The position numbers were made by a program, and so were the translations under genes. A model generated the notes under the pieces. That model was not told the DNA's origin. It saw only the letters and a program-made list of their open reading frames with translations, and did not search any database. 64,000 bases of DNA from Gonapodya prolifera JEL478 (taxonomy: Eukaryota; Monoblepharomycota; Monoblepharidomycetes; Monoblepharidales; Gonapodyaceae), in NCBI GenBank assembly GCA_001574975.1, contig KQ965820.1, forward strand, positions 1 through 64,000, read 5' to 3'. This document shows, piece by piece, positions 34,753 through 47,241 of the stretch (position 1 is the stretch's first letter; each line of letters begins with the position of its first letter).

Positions 34753-37367
34753 TTATTTTCTCCCTCCAGATATTCGTCGTTTCAATTGATCAGCAAACCT
34801 CGCGTCCATTTGCGGCATCCGAAACCCATGTCTCGACACTCCTCTCGCATCGCGTTGCAAAGTGGAACTCGTTGACGGACCTTCGTCAAGTAAAGATGCA
34901 GAGCTGGAACGATTCGGGTGCACGGGAAGCCCCGTGGGGCTAACAAACATGGTGGCCGGTGCTGAAACGTGTGACAGAGTCAAAGATGACGAAGCAGTTG
35001 CTGGTCCAGACGGGGGCATGGTTGATAATTTCGTGGACGGAACTGTTCTGAGTCCAGTATTTGCGATGGCGGTCTGTCGAGAAAAGGGCGCCAAAGAGGG
35101 TGGAGAAGTTTGTATGTCAGTGGCAGAGCTTGTTTGAAGAATTTCGGTGGAGCTTTTCTTGGTCAGTTGTTGACGGTCGCTCAAATCCTCTCTTTTACGC
35201 CACTCCAGTATTGCGTGTAGCCAACTCGGCTCCACCCACGATATGGTTGACAAGCCTTGCATGACAGTATTCGAGAAAAAGGAGGTCGTTCGTTCCAAAG
35301 ACCTTGCTAGAGCTGGTCCAATGATTGGATCAGCAATATCTACGAACAGCCACCAGCAGATCTTGACCAAACCGATCATTGGCACGACCAAGCCAAGTAG
35401 CAAAACATTGCCGAAAAAGTTCCGGTCCGCCTCCAGAGCTGCAACGTATTTATCCTGGAGAGCCCCAACGAGGCCACCGTGCCACTCTCCAGTGTCGTCG
35501 TTTCGAGTTCCCACGATAGCAACGCGAGTCGTTGTCATTACATTTAACAACGATTCCGCTTCCACCGCGATAGATGTCTCGTTCACCTTTGGAAGATTTA
35601 TGCTGAGACCGTGGGCGAGAGCGTTCAACCCATCCTCAAGTTCTCGAAGTGGAGCACCAAGGAGGCAGCCGAAGAGTGAGAGGAGAGCCTGCTGGAGAGG
35701 GGGAACTTCTCCAAAAGCAGTCTGGATCCCGCCGGTCACAACATTGGTGAGGGAGTTCAGGGTGTTGTTCACAGGAGCAACGACGTCTCCGATCCAGCCA
35801 AATACTTTTGAGTTGATCGTATTTTCCGCATTTGAGAGCGCAACATTCACCCCCGCTGCCCAAGGACTTGTCGCTTCATAGACAGCGATGCCGATGGCTC
35901 CACGACCTTGAACTTCCCAGGAACACATCTCGGCGTTGAGGTCGGTCCGGAGATGCTGGAAAGAGTCAGCGAGGACGGCTTGGGACGAGCTTATCAAGAG
36001 AATCCCGGCTATTCCAACGGCAGTGATCGCCAATGAGCCTGGGTGCAAGGTATAGCGAATATACCACTGTAGGCGATCGAGAATGACAGGCGAACCCGGG
36101 AGCGGAAGATGCACTGTCGCTGTAGTCATGGAGTAAACCAGAGGATCTTTAACGCGTTCCAGTACGCTTGCTGCCACGTTCTGGTTTTGTTCGCGAGTAC
36201 TGTGTTTGCCCTCAGCTGACTCAATTATAGCGGCGATTGCTCGTTTGGTCGCGAGGTCGTTCCAGTATAAGAGCGCTGCACTGGTGACAGAGAAGCACAC
36301 AACTACCACAAAAGAGATCCAGACGATGGTGGACAGATAAGAGATGGAGGAGGACACGGATTTTTCGAAGCTCCCAATGGCGTCCAACGAGTTGTTGTAC
36401 GCGACGCCCGAAGAGCAAATATTGACCCCGTCAATATGGGTGGGGACTGGGAGGGGATCTCCAAAGAGCTCGATTGAGGAAAGACCAGTTACAATTTTTG
36501 CTTTGAGCAGCTGTGTCGCAATGATTTCAATGAGTATCAACACGAGACAATGGGAATATACCCACCTCTGCCGGTTGCTTCATGCTGTTGAGCAACTGTG
36601 CTTCTGCAGCAACAGCACTCGGAATTTTGATGTCCTTCAGGCCATTCACGAAGTCTTGTGGGATGAGTTGAATGTTCTGCAGTCCCGCTTGGACTTGGGG
36701 GAATACAGCAATGCCCTGTAAATTGAAGTTCACATTGACTCCTGGAATGTTGTTCAAAAAGCCCTGAAGTGCGCCAAGGCCACTTTGCTGAGCTGCCTGT
36801 AGAGAGTCGTTTATGTTGTTGATCCCGGCTACGAGTGCGGCGGAAATTTGGGCTGCTTGGTAATTAACGAAGCTCTGAACCGTGGTGGCGTAATACTGAA
36901 CGGATCCAAAAGTTGCGGCGGCCAGAAAGTCCAGAATGCACGCATACGTATTCAAATAATGTCGAACAACGAGCAGGACTAGGTTCGTGTTATTGTGTAG
37001 GAACATGAATCAATCAAACCAAAAGAACACTCCACTCACGAAGTGACATTAGCGCATCGACAGTTGCTGTGATAGCGCCTTCTAGTTTTTCGACTGCTTT
37101 CAGAGAGGACTCAACGACGAACTTGTTTGTACCAACAGCCAGTTTCTCGGGAATGTTGACAACCGCTGTCGCTGACATCTCAATAGCAGAGCACGTTTGT
37201 CGCACAGTCAGACGTGCCGATTCACAGTCTGCCCTAACTGAGTCCTGTAGATGGCTTAGTCGCTGAATTATCAGGAAAAGAACAATGGTGAGTGGAATGA
37301 AAGGCGCTCTCGATGTCACATCCAAGAAGGAGAGAAACGGTGGCGATGAAGTCCTGGCCGGTCTCAT
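34753..37367 (-). CDS. PRM1: PRM1 plasma-membrane fusion protein
   Basis: Three exons, 37040-37367, 36566-36978 and 34753-36510; 832 residues from ATG 37367. Topology fits Prm1: hydrophobic segment near the N-terminus (APFIPLTIVLFLII), a long extracellular region with conserved ADCESARLTVRQTCSAIEMS, a second helix region (LLLVVRHYLNTYACILDFLA), and then NLQGIAVFPQVQAGLQNIQL. Further helices follow (VWISFVVVVCFSVTSAALLY; SLAITAVGIAGILLISSSQA; FFGNVLLLGLVVPMIGLVKI), and the Ser/Thr-rich cytoplasmic tail is long. Prm1 acts in plasma-membrane fusion of mating cells and in cell-cell fusion of filamentous fungi. Its start lies 272 bases from the start of the gene read the other way. It ends about 105 bases from the 3' end of the RapGAP gene. 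Confidence 0.85.
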
Positions 37368-37639
37368 TGGCAAATCGAGTGCAAAATTATGCTCTTGTGA
37401 GACGAACAATCGCAACTTAAGGTGCTTGCCTGAAACTTCGCCGATGCTCCGGGATCTCAGATGTGGTCACCGTGCACCATCTACCTGCTCTCTTCCGCTT
37501 TGATTCGAACCATCGTTCCCACGAAAACGCGTAATTCCTCATCGACATTGGATTTCTTGGTGATTCCATCTTGTGGCAGTTGCCATCGCGTTTCGTCCAT
37601 GAGAGTTTTTGTCTATAAAAACAGAGAAACTGCGAAGCC

Positions 37640-39674
37640 ATGCTCGCACTTCGGCCGGACCCATCCGGTACCACTACCTCCTCCGAACCATCTTTCGTTA
37701 TCTCTGGAGTGACCAACATCATGCGTGAAGCAACTGCAAAGACGACTGACCGATACACTTGTCCCAAAACCTTCGAAGGCGGTTCTCCACTGGCTCCATC
37801 GACGTCGCTTGTATTGGATGACTTCGATGAGTTTCTTCTCGAAGGTACTCCCCAATTTCGAAAAGCTTTCTGACGTCCTTTGATTGATTGATTGAATGAT
37901 TGGTGGAGCAGGGGCACTGCACTGCCCTCCGGCAAGCCCAGTACCCTCAATCACAACCTGCTATGCAGACGATGGTCTCGATGCTCTCTTTGGATTCAAT
38001 GAAAATTGCGCTGGTGGCGGCCCACAGCGAGGGACTTCGTTGTCGTCACCTCGCAAGGGAAAATCTGGTCGCAAGCACCAACCGTACGAGCACGCACTGA
38101 CCCAGAAGAACATCGACGAGGCATTCAAACTTGCTGCAAGCAAAGAAGCCCTCGAGAATCTTTCAATTTCGGGAAAGAAGGCGACATATGCGAACGAAGA
38201 CTCTCTGCACAAAGCTTTTGTGCTCCCGGGAGAGCGAGACTTCCGTGGCGGATCGGCAACTGGAACTTTTGAAGGCATTAATGCCTTTGGCGTGTCTCCC
38301 ACGGTCCATGATGGGGGAGAGCGCAATCGCAAAACGACGGCTGGAGCACTTCCCCCCACAAAACCTACTCAGCATGCTGTCCCACAGCATGGACTTTTCA
38401 TGCACTCACCCATGTGCGACAATCACTCCTTAGCACGCCAACAGGATGCCAGTGCGGAAACATTGGTTGGCGATATCCCGCCGAAACACTTGTCAAGCCT
38501 CACAACCACCACAGTCGCACTTGATAACACACACATGACCTTGCTGTCAAGCAACTTATCACCAGCATTGGCACTCTCCGGAGTGCTTCCCGCCCAACTC
38601 AATAGGAAGCGAAGTGCCTCCCTCGGCAGCATTGAGGACCTTAGCTCTTCGTTCCGGTTGGGTGAAGATTGCCTGTTAGGACAGTCTCATGCCTCCACTT
38701 TCGACATTTTTGGTGGGTTGGGGCCTCATGTGAATTCAGGCCCATGCTCGTCAATGCTGTCGCAGAGCTATGGGCGACCTTTACCGGCGTCACAATCCCA
38801 TCCGAACCTGTCCACCATATCGTCGGGACCTTCAAACCCGCGCCACGACACCATGACTGACGCCAGTACAAGCGCGAAAAGGTGGCGAGATTCTGGGAAT
38901 TCCTCGAATTCATCATCAAGGCAGGACTCCTGGTTTGACATCAATGAATTCCTCGTCCTAGATGACATGGAAGACGTCACCCATGCGCTTCTCCGACAAC
39001 CTCCCCCCGGTCCTATCGCTACAACTGCTACAAATCCACTGAGTAGTCCCCCAGCGCAATGCCCGGCGAGAGGATACACCCCTCGCTGGACTGGGAGTCT
39101 TGCAAACGCGGATGTGTTCGACGTAACGGTGCAAGAGAAAGCGCTCGAAAAGGCTCTTGCCAATGTGACTGCGCCTCGTTTGTCGGGTGTAACAGCGAGC
39201 AATGGCAACATTGCTTGTGGTGCTGGAGTTGGACCAGTACCATCTGGCCAGTGTGCCTTCATTGTCCCCACTGCACCCTTTTCGCGGATAGTCACTCCGC
39301 CGCTGCAAGCAACGGCCCCAGTGCCAGTGAAGGGCAAGATGTCATCGATGCGGCAGAGCAACATTCCGCGAACTCGATCCCAGCCGATTGCACTTTCGCA
39401 TCTTCGGTCACGTGGAACTGCCTCGACTCGTGGTGCACGAAGGCTCACAGGCAAAGATGAGAAGTGCGTTACCAATGCACTGGTCCCGAATGAACACGGC
39501 CCGGAAGTGAATTGCTCTGAAGCATCTGGAATGGGGTGGGCCGATGTTGAAGCGTGGAAGCGAGAAGTTGCGATGAGGAAAGAAAAGTTCGCTGAGATGA
39601 AGCGACTTGCTGAAATGGAGGCGTTGGAAGCATCTGCATTGCTGCGAAGATGGAACAAATTGCAGAGGACGTGA
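37640..39674 (+). CDS. Unknown Ser/Thr-rich protein, possibly nuclear
   Basis: Two exons, 37640-37844 and 37912-39674, phase-consistent, 655 residues. I do not recognise it. Most of it is Ser/Pro/Thr/Asn-rich low complexity. The more ordered parts are EHALTQKNIDEAFKLAASKE with EALENLSISGKKATYANEDS near the N-terminus, RQDSWFDINEFLVLDDMEDV in the middle, and a charged C-terminal helix, WADVEAWKREVAMRKEKFAE, then MKRLAEMEALEASALLRRWN. Short acidic/hydrophobic patches (LDALFGFNEN, DDFDEFLLEG) look like activation-domain or protein-docking motifs. It is divergent from PRM1 with a 272-base gap, so it may be co-regulated with cell fusion; this is an inference from position only. Confidence 0.7.
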
Positions 39675-39839
39675 TGATGTTGTCTTGCCATATGTAAAGC
39701 ATGGCACATCATTAATTTCACTTGTCCGTACAAACTATTTTCAAGGACGTTAGCACAGCATCTGATGTAAAAAATAAAAGTGTTGATTCCACTTTGGCCG
39801 GTTGTTATGATTGAGGTTGCACTCGCCCTCTAAAAGTGG

Positions 39840-42800
39840 ATGGGACTCGCCCATCTCTTCAGACGTAAAACCACCCATTCTTTTTTGCGAGAGATCTGGG
39901 CCTTCCACATACCACTGCGAATCCACCTCATCATGCAGGGAGAGTACACAGTAGAGCGGGATCCGACATCGGAGCTCATAACGTTCAAATCCACCCTCGA
40001 TGGTGCGGCCGCGGGGAAATCGCGCCGCTCTCTCATGCGGAGAGCATCGTACTATTTTGCTGCCGGGAAGGAAGACATCTACAGCTACTCCGTTCCGGAC
40101 GAAAACCAATACAAACGTGGGGGAAGACTGCCGTCCAATGCACGGGGGATTTTCATTCGAGTGAAGGATGGAGAGCCGCAGATTGTCGCGAGAGGATACG
40201 ATAAGTTCTTTAACGTCGGAGAAGTCAAGTGGGTGGAGTGGTCTAGTCTCGCGGAACAGTCGAGGTGAGTGATTGGTGTCCACCATCGTATTCTATGACA
40301 GATAAACGAAGCAGTCACTTTCCAGGGGCCCGTACGAGCTGACGCTAAAAGAAAATGGCTGCATCATTTTCATTGCAGCTGTCGATGGGCACATTCTCGT
40401 GACTTCGAAGCACGCTATCGGAGGACCACATGCAGAGAAGGGTGCGTGATTTGCGTTACAAGTGGAAATTCCATTGTTCATTTTTATGGCTTCGTGCAGG
40501 TGAAGAATGGCTTAACAAACACCTGAACAGTGTTGGACGGACCAAGAAGGATTTGGCGGAGTTTCTCGGCAATCACAACATCACTGCAGTATTTGAGGTA
40601 CGCTTCTTTGCACAAGCTGTTTTCTTCCAGAGAGTTTAAGATCAATTCAACACCGCCATGATCCCTTCAGCTCGCCGACGACGAATTCGAGGAGCACATC
40701 CTGGAATACCCGCCCGACCGAGCCGGACTCTACCTGCACGGCATCAACCACAACACGATAAAATTGCGCACATGGCCCACAAGTCAACTCTCCGAGTTTG
40801 CCACATACTTTGGTTTCAACAAAGTCGGGTCGCTGGTGCGGGACACCGTCGACGAGGTCAAGGAGCTCACAGATGCTTGCAGGGATACCGGCAGCTTTGA
40901 AGGACGTCCGATTGAAGGATGGGTGGTACGCTGTAAAGTGAGGGGTGAAGATCGCGAGATGGAGGACATGTTCTTCAAGGTGCGTGTATAGGTCACAAAA
41001 TCCTTCCTACCTGAAGATGAAATATTCATATTCATCATGGTTAGGTCAAGTACGATGAACCTTACCTCATGTACCGGGAATGGCGTGAAGTAACTCGACA
41101 AGTAATGAGAGGGAAGGACTTCTCCCGATATAGGTACGACCTGACGACTAAATACGTGGAGTTTGTGAAGAGGAAGCTCAAGGAGCAGCCCAAACTCTTC
41201 GAAGGGTTCAACCAAAATCATGGTATTATCAAAGTCCGTAACATATTTCTGGAGGAAATGGGGATCGACAACCCAGAGCGACTGGCGGTGAGGAACGACG
41301 TGGAGGGCGAAATCGTGAGCTCCGCAGGGAACGCATCTTCTAGTGACGTGCTAGAACAGGAGCAGAATGGGAGAGTGACGGAAGTCGCTGATGCTTTTGA
41401 TGGTGTCGGTGAAGAGGATGTGGACAGTCCAGATGCGCGCAAGTCTCGATCGGGGCAGAAATCTAAACGAGGACATTCGAAAACCCTGCTTGTTCCTATT
41501 GCGACGATTGGTTGCGGAAAAACGACTCTTGCCATTGCGTTGACGGAATTATTCGGATTCGGTCATGTTCAGGTGAGTCTTCCCAACGTGACGGGTTTTC
41601 AACGTATCTCAAGGGCTATCCGTTCCGTAGAATGACAACATCACGAAGAAGAATCCCATGAAACACTTTGCAGACGCGATATTGACCGAGTTCCGCGATC
41701 ACGATGTGGTCATTGCAGATAAGAACAACCACCTCTTTGGTGAGTCCATTTCTGGTGTATCCAGCTCTCAAGGTTTGATTCACCTGAAGGTTCAAATCCA
41801 TCAGAGCATCGCGAGAAGCTCGTCGCAACAGTTCGTAATCACTTTCCCGGATGCAAGGTTGTCGCAATGGACTGGCAAGTTGACCCAGCCCGAGAGAAAG
41901 AAATTCTCGACGTTACTGCACAGCGAGTGATCAGCAGGTTTGTGTCTCGGAAGTCATATGTCACACTCTTTCCGAGCTAAATTCTTTCATCACAGGGGCG
42001 AGAACCACCAATCACTCACTCCCGGACGAACCGCCGAATTCCAAAAAATCCTACAGCGGTTCATTCGCGAACGCAACCCTCTTGATCTCACCTCTCGCGC
42101 AGATAAGGGCATCGATCAGGTGATCCCCCTCGATGTGTTTTCGGACACCAAGACCAACCTCGTGGCGGTGATCAGAGCGCTGAACCTGGACATGCCGACG
42201 AACGAAGCGATCGACGCTGCGATGGCCAGTGCGTTTACGTACACGCCCACGGTAGTGAAGAACGTTGACGACCGAAGTGGAAAAGGGAAGAAGAGCGAGA
42301 GCGAGAGCAGGCACGACCGCGCAACGTTGGCCAAGTATTACGGAATCAGGGTGACGAGTCCTGCCTTGAAGGACGAGCTCGCCCAGTTCTTTGAGGGGCG
42401 CCAGGAGCGCGGGTTTTGGGATGCGTTGGTGAAGGGCAAGCGCGTCAAGGACGACTTCCATGTCACGCTGGTCTTTTGCGGGAACAGCCAGGAGCAGAAG
42501 AAGTTGCCTGAGTCCAGAATCCAGCTTGCGAAGCGGTACCAAGCGCTAATCACAAACCAATCAGCCCCATCCCCACCGTCAACAAGTGGAAGCAGCGGGT
42601 CCGCTTCCGCGAGCGGGAGCGGGTCGGAGCTGTCCTCTTTGGACGTCACCTTGACAGCGTCGAGCGTTGTGTTCAGTGGACGCGTCATGTGCATCCCTGT
42701 CGACCTTCCCGCCGGAATCGCGAGCGAGAACGTTCGGCCGCACATCACGGTCGCGACCAAGGACGATAAAGTGAAACCCGTGGAGTCGAATTATGTGCTC

Positions 42801-42908
42801 AATGACCTTGCGGAGACGTCCGCGACCGCCGGGAACGGATCGATTGTGGTGCTTCCCTTTGAACAGCCGTTGCAGATCAGGGGGGTAATCAAGGCGTTTT
42901 GGTATTAA
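39840..42908 (+). CDS. TRL1: Fungal tRNA ligase, ligase-kinase-phosphodiesterase
   Basis: Eight exons: 39840-40264, 40326-40441, 40500-40597, 40671-40979, 41045-41572, 41631-41739, 41790-41937 and 41996-42908; 881 residues if started at 39840 (a later ATG at 39933 is possible). All three Trl1 modules are present. The nucleotidyltransferase has RGYDKFFNVGE, the active-site lysine in LKENGCIIFIAA, and EGWVVRCK/FFKVKYDEPYL. The polynucleotide kinase has P-loop IGCGKTTLAIAL and the ADKNNHL block. The 2H cyclic phosphodiesterase at the C-terminus has its two HxT/S motifs, FHVTLVFCG and HITVATKDD. The enzyme heals and seals tRNA halves after intron removal, and HAC1-type mRNA in the unfolded protein response. 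Length and order match yeast Trl1 (827 residues). No broken motif seen. Confidence 0.93.
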
Positions 42909-45608
42909 AACCGCATTTATACATACGTGCTACATTTTCACATGAATAATAATGAATCACGTACTGCTGATACGTGCCGTGCTCTCAGAAGGCGATTGAA
43001 ATAATCCTTACTACACGACCGTGATAGAGGAGAGATTCTATCTTGAGAGAGGTCGGGTTGATTTGGAAACATTTGAGGCGACTTTGATGCGGGAAGTGGG
43101 GTGTGTGGCGCGACAGGGATCCAGGGATTCAAAGTGATTTGCCGAGCTCCAGTCACATGACCGCAGCGGACGCCTGATCCGCCTCACATGTATCTCCCGC
43201 CTCTGCGCGTGCACCCCCTGCAACCATTTCACGTGGAACGCCACCAAATCTAATGAACCCCCGCCTCGCCAGATTCCATTCCTACTCCACCGCCTCCTCA
43301 ACACGTGGCGGCGGCGCACCCACGCTGTCCACGCGCACCATCCCAGGCTTGTCTGCCGCGCCCGTCGGCCCGGCTCCTTCTCGACGAATCCACACCGGCA
43401 CTCGATCGCAAACGCAAACGCGTTCTCACAACCCGCCACGGCGTCAGTCGAGATAAACTACCCGCCGCTGCACTGGGTTTCTCCACGTCCCACGTCCCAC
43501 GTCCAGCAGGCGTGGGATGCGAAGTAGACCTCATTGTGACTTGTGGCATGTGCCTCGGAGTGTACCGCAGTGGATGGTCAAGGCGAACGTGAGAGGGCCG
43601 AGGTGGCCCCGGTGGTGGCGATGATGGCTGGAGGCAAGGGAGGGAGCGAAGGAAGGTGCAGGTGGAGACGGAGGAGGCCAGACCTGGCCAGACGGGTCCG
43701 GATACGAACTCCCACGCCTTTGTCGCGGCACGCCATGGACCTGGCTCACGCTCCATGTCTCACTCGCACGGTGTGTCTGTGAAAAAACGCGGAGGGAGCG
43801 TGACTGGAAAGGGAGGCTAAAGACATGGAGCAGAGGGGATTTTGGAACGCAGGCGAACGGGGGACAAGAGGCCGTGGGGAGTGTCGACCCTGAGCGAGGT
43901 CCTGGGTGGGACGCGGCAGGTGGCAGGAGCTGAAGAGTGTGAGAGGCCAGCTGAGTGCGGTGGATGAGGCTTGGCGGAGCTATCGAGGGGAGGGTGGAGG
44001 TGCGGGGTCGGCGGGGCACGCGGGGTGGGAAGGGTGTTAGTGTGCAGTGCATGTATAGGTGCGCCGTGGGAGCTCCACGATGGGTTGTTTACGCGACCCG
44101 AACCGTTCCAGGAACCAATCCGGGTCAATATCACCAATCTGGAACCCGGAATCTCATCGTACCAGTCTCAGCATCCGCCGACCTCGTCGCCGCGCCCCCN
44201 NNNNNNNNNNNNNNCCCCCCCTCCACCCCAAAGACTGTGGACCCTGGAGGGTACCGTGGCTCATGGCAATGGTATAGTTGGAGAGACAGGGTCAGGGCCC
44301 AGGCGGGGAACGATGCGGTTGCGGTTTCAGGGTCGGAGATGGAGCAGGACCTGGAGCAGGACGCGTTGACAGCACTGGTGCACGAGGCTGACGGACCAGG
44401 TCGCCTAGACGCCCAACTGAGCGAGAACCGTGAAGAGCGTGGCGAGGAAGCCCGACGCCCGAGTCGTCGTCGCAGCTCGAGACGAGTTGGTGTAGAGGGT
44501 GCAGGCATGCATGACCACGTCGGAGGACGGAGTATTTGCCCGCAGCCGCCCGCCCAAGATGAGGCATTCAGTGGTGTCAAGTGGGCTCTGAGGAGGGAGA
44601 TGGAGAAGGCAGAAGGCTCGGAAGAGGGTTAAGATGGTGTTGGCAGGTGGTGGAGTGGGAAGTGCGGCGGCGGAGGCGGGGGCACTGAGAGCGGTTGCGA
44701 GCTGAGGGTAGAAGGTGAGTTTGGTGACATTGCCGGGGGTTGTGAGGACGGTGATGGTGAACGATCGGACTCCTGTTGCAGTTTGCCGACAAGGCAACAA
44801 AAATCTCGGACCTGGACACGGAAACGAGGTTCGAGACGCTCGGCAGGAAGCACTGCTTTCGTGTTCGAGCACGTCAACAAGGACGAATATCCACGGGGAG
44901 AGAAAGGCTTCAACAAGGTCGCGGAGCTCGAGACTCAAGTGGCGAAGTTGGAGGTCGAGAGACTGCAAGCCAAAGTGGATGTACAGGAAGCTCGAAGCAA
45001 ATGTACAACAGTTGACACAGCAGCTCGATGTTGCCAAAAGTGGAGGCCACGGCGATGGTTAAGAAGGTGCGAGGCCTCCTGACGGACGATGAGTTAGGGT
45101 CTACGGTTGCGGTCAGGCAAGAAGGCTGATTGCGGAGTTGACAAAGGTGCGGTCACGGGTGCCTTGGGAAACTGATGGGTTGCCTTGCTCCGATCCCTGT
45201 TCTTCGTTGTTGTCCACGAACTTGAAAGGCGAGAACGGCGCATCGCTTGCAAAGCTTCGAGATCGGGATACATGTCTGGAAGAGCGTACCAAGACGAGAC
45301 TGCTGAAGCAAACCAATCCGTGATGGAAGCTGCCACGCGTCGAATCCAGAGGCCAGAACGAAAATGAATCAATGAAGAAGTGCTATGAAGTGCTCTTTGC
45401 CGACGGTGACGACATCCACACGCTCCTTTTGAATCCGATTCGCCGAATCTCGCTGCAAATTACTTATTCGTCTTTTTATGCTTAAAAAATTATATCGTCA
45501 CCTAAATATCTACGTAGCCAATAAAATCAACTCGAAGGTTGGGCGACGAGGAATGCGTAAGGCTAGAGAATTGTAAAAACTTGCTCAGAATAGCATTGCA
45601 CGGCCGAG
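42909..45608. other. Gene-poor stretch with an assembly gap
   Basis: About 2.7 kb without a supported gene. It holds a run of 15 Ns at 44200-44214 between a C-run and a C-run. Open frames on both strands (for example 43531-44052 and 44405-45037 on minus, 43955-44632 on plus) are proline, serine or arginine-rich shadows of GC-rich DNA. At 44715-45060 (+) a stretch reads NKVAELETQVAKLEVERLQ, coiled-coil-like, in one of three overlapping open frames; it may be a gene fragment. The region's skewed G-rich/C-rich composition differs from its neighbours. Confidence 0.5.
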
Positions 45609-46914
45609 TTATCCTGGACTCACCCATCCGTTCAACATATTGCACCAGCCTCCATCGACGACAATACCTAAAGGCAGCACAGCAAGTACGGAGTAGTGAG
45701 CGTCATATCATCCCACACCCCGGCAGATAAATGTCGCTCGAAATGAGCAGCACACTGACTTTGTCCATTCACGTAACTCAGCGACGGGAGACACAGCGCA
45801 TACGCCAGGTGCGCAACGTCCTCGGGCTCGGCGGCTCGTCCGTTGGGTACTTGCTTGCCCAGAGCGACAAACATGTCGTCGGCGGCTGATGTCAGGGGAG
45901 TTCGAACGAGACCCTGTTTGGATTCAAGTCTGTGTCAGAACCGGTTTTAGTTGGTCGACGACCTCGACGGCCGCGTTACAAACCGGACACAGTGCGTTCA
46001 CGGTGATGCCTTTTGGGCCTAGCTGCGCACACGCTGCCTTGGTGAGTCCAAGCACACCATGCTTGCTCGTGTCGTACCCCAACGAGGCCGTCGTGTACAG
46101 TCCCGCCGAAGAGGACACGTTGATGATTCTCGACGTGGTGGTGAGGTTCTCGGTATGTTCAGTACCCGGGGCGAGCGACGCCGCGGCAGATTTGATGAGG
46201 TGGGGTGTGCAGACTTTGATGAATCGCATGGTGCCGTTGAGGTTGATCTGCGGTGGATGGTGTGAGAATTGTCAAGCGATGAAAAGGAAGGACGCTTGAC
46301 TCACGTCGAGAGTGCCGTCGTAGTTCTTGAAAAAAGTTTCGTCGTCGCTGTGGATGTTGTATTGTCCGGTTATGGAACCGACTCCCGCTGAAGTGGCCGG
46401 GTTTCAACCATGTCAATAGTTGTCTTGTTACCGAAAATAAACACAGTAAATGCACACCAGAGTTGATAAGTATGTCGATGTGCCCAAAATGGCTCGCCAC
46501 CTTCGTTCCCCAGACCGTCGTCAGTCCACAAGTCATCACCTCAGGAGAAATCCACACCTCACCTCGTTCACAACCTCAATCACTCGGTCCCCCTTCGTTA
46601 CATCGCATTCCCAGCCACGCACACTCGCCTCGCCGTACACCTCCCGTACTTCCGCGACGACCTTGTCGACACGCTCCTGTCCAATGTCCACCACAGCAAT
46701 CTTTGCACCTCCGTCTGCCAGTACGTGAACGCATGCCCGACCTATACCGGAGGCTCCACCTACGGCACGGAAAATTATGTTGGGGGAGAAGGTGGCGAGC
46801 GTGTTCGGTGTTTGATGGCTCACCAGTGACAATCGCGACCCTCCCCTGGATCGATTGGCTCATCTTGGACAAGCGGCGAGGCCGAGCAGTCGCGGATGCT
46901 TCAGGGGCGGTCAT
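45609..46914 (-). CDS. Short-chain dehydrogenase/reductase (SDR)
   Basis: Seven exons: 46824-46914, 46563-46759, 46458-46500, 46305-46387, 45984-46247, 45760-45913 and 45609-45667; 296 residues with closing phases. Classical SDR motifs: cofactor loop VTGGASGIGRACVHVLADGG, VVDIG for the adenosine, DILINSAGV (NNAG-like), RIINVSSSAGL with the catalytic Ser, and GYDTSKHGVLGLTKAAC (YxxxK). NALCPGLVRTPL and SYVNGQSIVVDGGW close the fold. An Asp after the second strand suggests NAD+ rather than NADP+. The donor after NALCP is GTTTGT, non-consensus. Soluble enzyme; the substrate is unknown. Confidence 0.88.
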
Positions 46915-47241
46915 TGTAGCTGTGTGAGGTGTGGTTTGAGTGCAGTCCAGATTGTGCAGGAAGAGACGGACCGGATCGGAAGGTTAGAAGGAGCCGACTG
47001 TGCCTAAACACATATTGCCCTGGCTTGTGTGTGTACAAGTCATTGAAATGCTCCAAGAGCAGCGAACCCCCAGTCGTTCGAAATTAAAGAGACACGCGGG
47101 GTGAAAGCACGGACAAGGGGTACCAGCAAGTCAGTTTCCCGTTGACTACTTGCATCACGACATCCACTAAACCAAAATCGAAATTCTACGATTCAACCAA
47201 ACTCTACAAAAATATATCCATTGAACCATTGTAGACCCAGA
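46915..47241. other. Short intergenic region, no gene
   Basis: About 330 bases between the SDR start and the 3' end of the Cache sensor, both on minus. It should carry the SDR promoter and the sensor's terminator region; I see no further feature. Confidence 0.4.

Noticed and set aside
37417-37950. 177-codon minus frame upstream of PRM1
   Set aside because: Antisense to exon 1 of the Ser-rich gene and not joinable in phase to PRM1; PRM1 already has a suitable ATG at 37367.
43298-45037. Several 100-220-codon frames around the N gap
   Set aside because: They overlap each other on both strands in skewed GC-rich DNA, and none shows a domain, start context or splice logic.
44715-45082. Coiled-coil-like plus-strand frames
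   Set aside because: Three overlapping frames are open at once and only a short helix looks real; kept only as a possible fragment in the intergenic note.
46501-46562. A 23-base intron in the SDR gene (46540-46562)
   Set aside because: A normal 62-base intron (46501-46562) gives a better protein, VNEVASHFGHIDILIN, in phase.
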